Assembly (NCBI GenBank): GCA_003446655.1
Contig: DMCZ01000193.1
Span: 1-27,329, forward strand
Length of the DNA stretch: 27,329 nt
Source of the DNA: Thauera sp.
Lineage (GTDB): Bacteria; Pseudomonadota; Gammaproteobacteria; Burkholderiales; Rhodocyclaceae
Reading direction: 5' to 3'
Shown here one piece after another: positions 25,465 to 27,329 of this stretch (the first letter of the stretch is position 1; every line of letters begins with the position of its first letter). The notes beneath the pieces are model-generated. The model worked only from the letters and a program-made list of their open reading frames with translations. It made no database searches and had not been told where the DNA came from. The position numbers and the translations under genes were made by a program.

Positions 25465-25470
25465 ATTATA
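25465..25470 (-). promoter_or_regulatory. -10 element of the pyrC promoter
   Basis: A perfect TATAAT on the minus strand, followed by CCGG as at the rnpB promoter, would start transcription near 25458, about 20 bases before the pyrC ATG. There is no clear -35. A small palindrome CCGGCCCAGCCGG (25488-25500) sits just upstream. Confidence 0.65.
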
Positions 25471-25533
25471 GGCGCTTCAGCCCGCATCCGGCCCAGCCGG
25501 TCCGCACGCGCAGTTCCTGCGTCACACCTGGCT

Positions 25534-26409
25534 TCATTCCTCGCGCCGGCTCTGCAGCGCCTGCGCGTACAAGGCCTTGCGCGGGGCGCCAGTGATCTCG
25601 GCCGCCAAGCTGGCCGCAGTCTTCAGCGGCAACTCGGCGAGCAGCAGGTCGAGCACACGCAAGGCATCGGCCTCCAGGCCCGCGCGGACCGGCGCGCCGG
25701 CAAGCACCAACACGAACTCGCCGCGCAGGCGGTTGGCATCGGCGGCAAACCAGGCGTCGGTGTCGGCAAGTGGCATGCGCACGATCTGCTCGTGAAGTTT
25801 TGTCATCTCGCGCGCAATCAGGAGTTCGCGCTCGCCGCCGAAGATGTCCTGCATGTCCGCGACGCACTCGCGGATGCGATGCGGCGCCTCATAAAAGACC
25901 ATGGCATCCGGCTCGTCACGCAAGGCCGACAGGGCCGCACGCCTCGCCCCGCTCTTGGCGGACAGAAAGCCGACAAAGCGGAATCCGCCCTCGGCGAAGC
26001 CTGACACCGACAACGCCGCCACGGCTGCGCAGGGCCCGGGCAAAGGCACGACAGGATGCCCGGCGTCGCGCACGCGGGCGACCAGCCGGGCGCCTGGATC
26101 AGACACCGCAGGCGTGCCAGCGTCGGTGATCAGCGCCACATGGCGGCCGGCGGCAAGATGCTCGATGAGCTGCCCCGCCGCGGCCTGCTCGTTGTGCTGA
26201 TGCACCGCCATCATGCGCACCTTCAGCCCGTAGGCGTCGAGCAGGCGCTGGCTGTGGCGGGTATCCTCGGCGGCGACCACATCCACCGCCGCAAGCGCGG
26301 CGAGCGCACGCAGCGTGATGTCATGCAGATTCCCGAGCGGCGTCGCCACCACATACAATGACGGCGTACTTGAAAGCGGACGATCAGGCAGGGGAACGGT
26401 GGCTGGCAT
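25534..26409 (-). CDS. rsmI: 16S rRNA (cytidine(1402)-2'-O)-methyltransferase
   Basis: RsmI methylates the ribose of C1402, the same base that RsmH modifies. From ATG 26409 the protein has 291 residues. The tetrapyrrole-methylase fold is marked by LYVVATPLGNLHDITLRAL (about 18-36), AEDTRHSQRLL (47-57), ITDAGTPAVSDPGARLV (94-110), the LPGPCAAVAALSVSG region, and FYEAPHRI. The C-terminal part contains LPLKTAASLAAEITG. The frame stays open to 27270, but that stretch is antisense to yraN and the SIS gene and does not belong. No strong ribosome binding site precedes the start. Its ATG shares bases with the divergent yraN start. Confidence 0.96.
   Translation of the reverse strand: MPATVPLPDRPLSSTPSLYVVATPLGNLHDITLRALAALAAVDVVAAEDTRHSQRLLDAYGLKVRMMAVHQHNEQAAAGQLIEHLAAGRHVALITDAGTPAVSDPGARLVARVRDAGHPVVPLPGPCAAVAALSVSGFAEGGFRFVGFLSAKSGARRAALSALRDEPDAMVFYEAPHRIRECVADMQDIFGGERELLIAREMTKLHEQIVRMPLADTDAWFAADANRLRGEFVLVLAGAPVRAGLEADALRVLDLLLAELPLKTAASLAAEITGAPRKALYAQALQSRREE
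26354..26359 (+). promoter_or_regulatory. Possible -10 for yraN
   Basis: TACAAT (5 of 6 consensus) lies inside the rsmI coding region on the opposite strand, 49 bases before ATG 26408. There is no good -35, so this is a weak candidate. Confidence 0.3.
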
Positions 26410-26896
26410 GGATGATTTCGACTCTGCGGCAAGACGCCGCCCTGCAAGGAACACAGGCCCTGGGCGGGCGACCGGCACGCTGGCGGCGGCGACACCCCCG
26501 GGTGAAGGAGCCGACAGTATCGGCGCACGCCGGACACCGGCGCAAGCACGCGGCGCAGCCGCCGAAGCGCTGGCTGCCGCACACCTTGCCGGACAGGGGC
26601 TGCGCATCGTCGCCCGCAACGTGCGCTGCCGTGGCGGCGAGGTCGACCTGATCTGCCTCGACCGCAGCCATGTGGTGTTCGTCGAGGTCCGCCTGCGCAC
26701 CAGCGCGCGCTTTGGCGGCGCCGCCGAGAGCATCACCGCGGCCAAGCGGCGGCGCGTGCTGCTTGCAGCCCAGTGGTGGCTGGGCGGCGCCGGGCGGCGC
26801 TTCGCGGGCGCGGCCTGCCGCTTCGACGCCGTGCTGCTTGACGCCCTCGACCCTGAGCGGATCACCTGGCTGCCGGGCGCCTTCGATGCAGGCTGA
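26408..26896 (+). CDS. yraN: UPF0102 (YraN) family protein, endonuclease-like fold
   Basis: YraN proteins have a restriction-endonuclease-like fold; their role is not settled. The conserved core begins near residue 43: TPAQARGAAAEALAAAHL with E54, then VARNVRCRGGEVDLICLD with D80, VVFVEVRLRTSARFG with E93, and AAKRRRVLLAAQWWL. Together these give a PD-(D/E)xK-like pattern, with Arg in place of Lys in the E-x-K position, a change common in this family. Total length is 162 residues, longer than the usual 110-130 because of an Ala/Arg/Pro-rich N-terminal extension of about 40 residues. A GTG at 26399 preceded by GGGGA is an alternative start. The gene order rsmI, yraN, SIS protein resembles E. 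coli yraL-(lpoA)-yraN-diaA, without lpoA. Confidence 0.9.
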   Translation: MDDFDSAARRRPARNTGPGRATGTLAAATPPGEGADSIGARRTPAQARGAAAEALAAAHLAGQGLRIVARNVRCRGGEVDLICLDRSHVVFVEVRLRTSARFGGAAESITAAKRRRVLLAAQWWLGGAGRRFAGAACRFDAVLLDALDPERITWLPGAFDAG

Positions 26897-26903
26897 ACCC
26901 ACA

Positions 26904-26912
26904 TGCTAGACT
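26904..26912 (+). promoter_or_regulatory. Possible extended -10 for the SIS-domain gene
   Basis: TGCTAGACT fits TG-n-TAGACT and lies 29-37 bases before the next gene, just after the yraN stop. No -35 is evident. Co-transcription with yraN is an equally good explanation. Confidence 0.3.
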
Positions 26913-26940
26913 CTGCCGCCCTGAAGACGACCTGATTCGC

Positions 26941-27329
26941 ATGAACCTCATCGATCGCATCTCGCGCCAGTTCGAAGACAACATGCGCGGCGCGCTCGAG
27001 GCGCTCGAGCTGCTCGCGGCGCCAATCGCCGGCGCCGTCGAACTGATCACGGCCAGCCTGCTCGACAACGGCAAGGTGCTGGTATGCAGCGGCAGCGGCT
27101 CCGCCGGCGATGCGCGCCGCTTTGCGGCACAGCTGGTCAGCGGCTTCGAGCTCGAGCGCCCGGCGCTCGCGGCGATGGCGCTCAGCGCCGACACCTCGAC
27201 CCTGGCTCCGGTCGCCGCGGAACTCGATCCTCAGACCCTGTTCGCCCGCCAGATCGCCGCGTTCGGCCACCCGGGCGACATCCTCGTCACGCTGTCAACG
27301 AATCCCCGCTCCGCCCGCGTCCTGGGCGC
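26941..27329 (+). CDS. SIS-domain protein, DiaA/GmhA-like (3' end outside the window)
   Basis: The first 129 codons are present; the gene runs off the right edge. The protein resembles phosphoheptose isomerase (GmhA) and the DnaA-binding factor DiaA: RISRQFEDNMRGALEALE is a typical N-terminal helix, followed by LLDNGKVLVC, FAAQLVSGFELERPALAAMAL and ALSADTSTL. Key positions differ from the family. The sugar-phosphate loop, usually CGNGGSA, reads CSGSGSA (49-55). The usual DAQHFAAE reads DARRFAAQ, so the His and Glu used by GmhA are replaced by R60 and Q64. The usual STSGNS reads STNPRS. Enzymatic GmhA activity is therefore unlikely, and a DiaA-like structural or regulatory role is more plausible. 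The location right after yraN, as for E. coli diaA, agrees. The ribosome binding site is weak. Confidence 0.82.
   Translation, partial: MNLIDRISRQFEDNMRGALEALELLAAPIAGAVELITASLLDNGKVLVCSGSGSAGDARRFAAQLVSGFELERPALAAMALSADTSTLAPVAAELDPQTLFARQIAAFGHPGDILVTLSTNPRSARVLG

Noticed and set aside
26410..27270. Long upstream extension of the rsmI frame
   Set aside because: It is antisense to yraN and the SIS gene. The rsmI N-terminus fits ATG 26409.

Overview
The window is a GC-rich chromosomal segment from a betaproteobacterium. The protein sequences and the order rsmI, rnpB, mraZ, dcw cluster, lpxC, dciA, secA, argJ fit Rhodocyclales (Thauera/Azoarcus-like). That placement is an inference from gene order and protein style, not from a search. 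Almost everything is core housekeeping DNA. I see no insertion sequence, phage gene, CRISPR array, tRNA or rRNA, and no convincing undescribed multigene system.

Layout, left to right. Positions 2-271 hold the tail of an unrecognised plus-strand gene that converges on argJ (arginine biosynthesis) and secA (protein export motor), both minus strand and probably one operon. The helicase-loader gene dciA diverges from secA. A small two-helix membrane protein gene (minus) and a hexanucleotide repeat follow. lpxC (first committed step of lipid A synthesis) then appears with its own candidate promoter.

From 23131 down to 6347 runs a complete division and cell wall (dcw) cluster on the minus strand: mraZ-rsmH-ftsL-ftsI-murE-murF-mraY-murD-ftsW-murG-murC-ddl-ftsQ-ftsA-ftsZ. 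Of its 14 junctions, 11 are four-base ATGA or GTGA overlaps, one is an 8-base overlap, one is a 1-base gap, and only ftsA-ftsZ has a real spacer (141 bp). A strong hairpin terminator closes the cluster after ftsZ. At its head, a sigma70-type promoter overlaps four 10-bp-period direct repeats that match the layout of an MraZ operator, so the cluster is probably autoregulated by its first product. MurE, MurF, MurD, MurC and Ddl make the UDP-MurNAc-pentapeptide with meso-diaminopimelate; MraY and MurG build lipid II; FtsW and FtsI polymerise and cross-link it at the septum; FtsQ, FtsL, FtsA and FtsZ form the divisome.

Upstream of mraZ is a 260-bp stretch with several hairpins and no convincing gene, then the RNase P RNA gene (minus strand), which has an enlarged P12 region and a P19-like hairpin. 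Next come a lipoprotein gene coupled to pyrC (dihydroorotase), then rsmI (16S rRNA methyltransferase). rsmI is divergent from yraN, and their start codons share bases within one CATG. The last gene is a DiaA/GmhA-like SIS-domain protein cut by the window edge, whose ligand-binding motifs look degenerate.

The items most worth a second look are the mraZ operator, the structured rnpB-mraZ spacer, the P12 expansion, the CATG start overlap and the divergent SIS protein.
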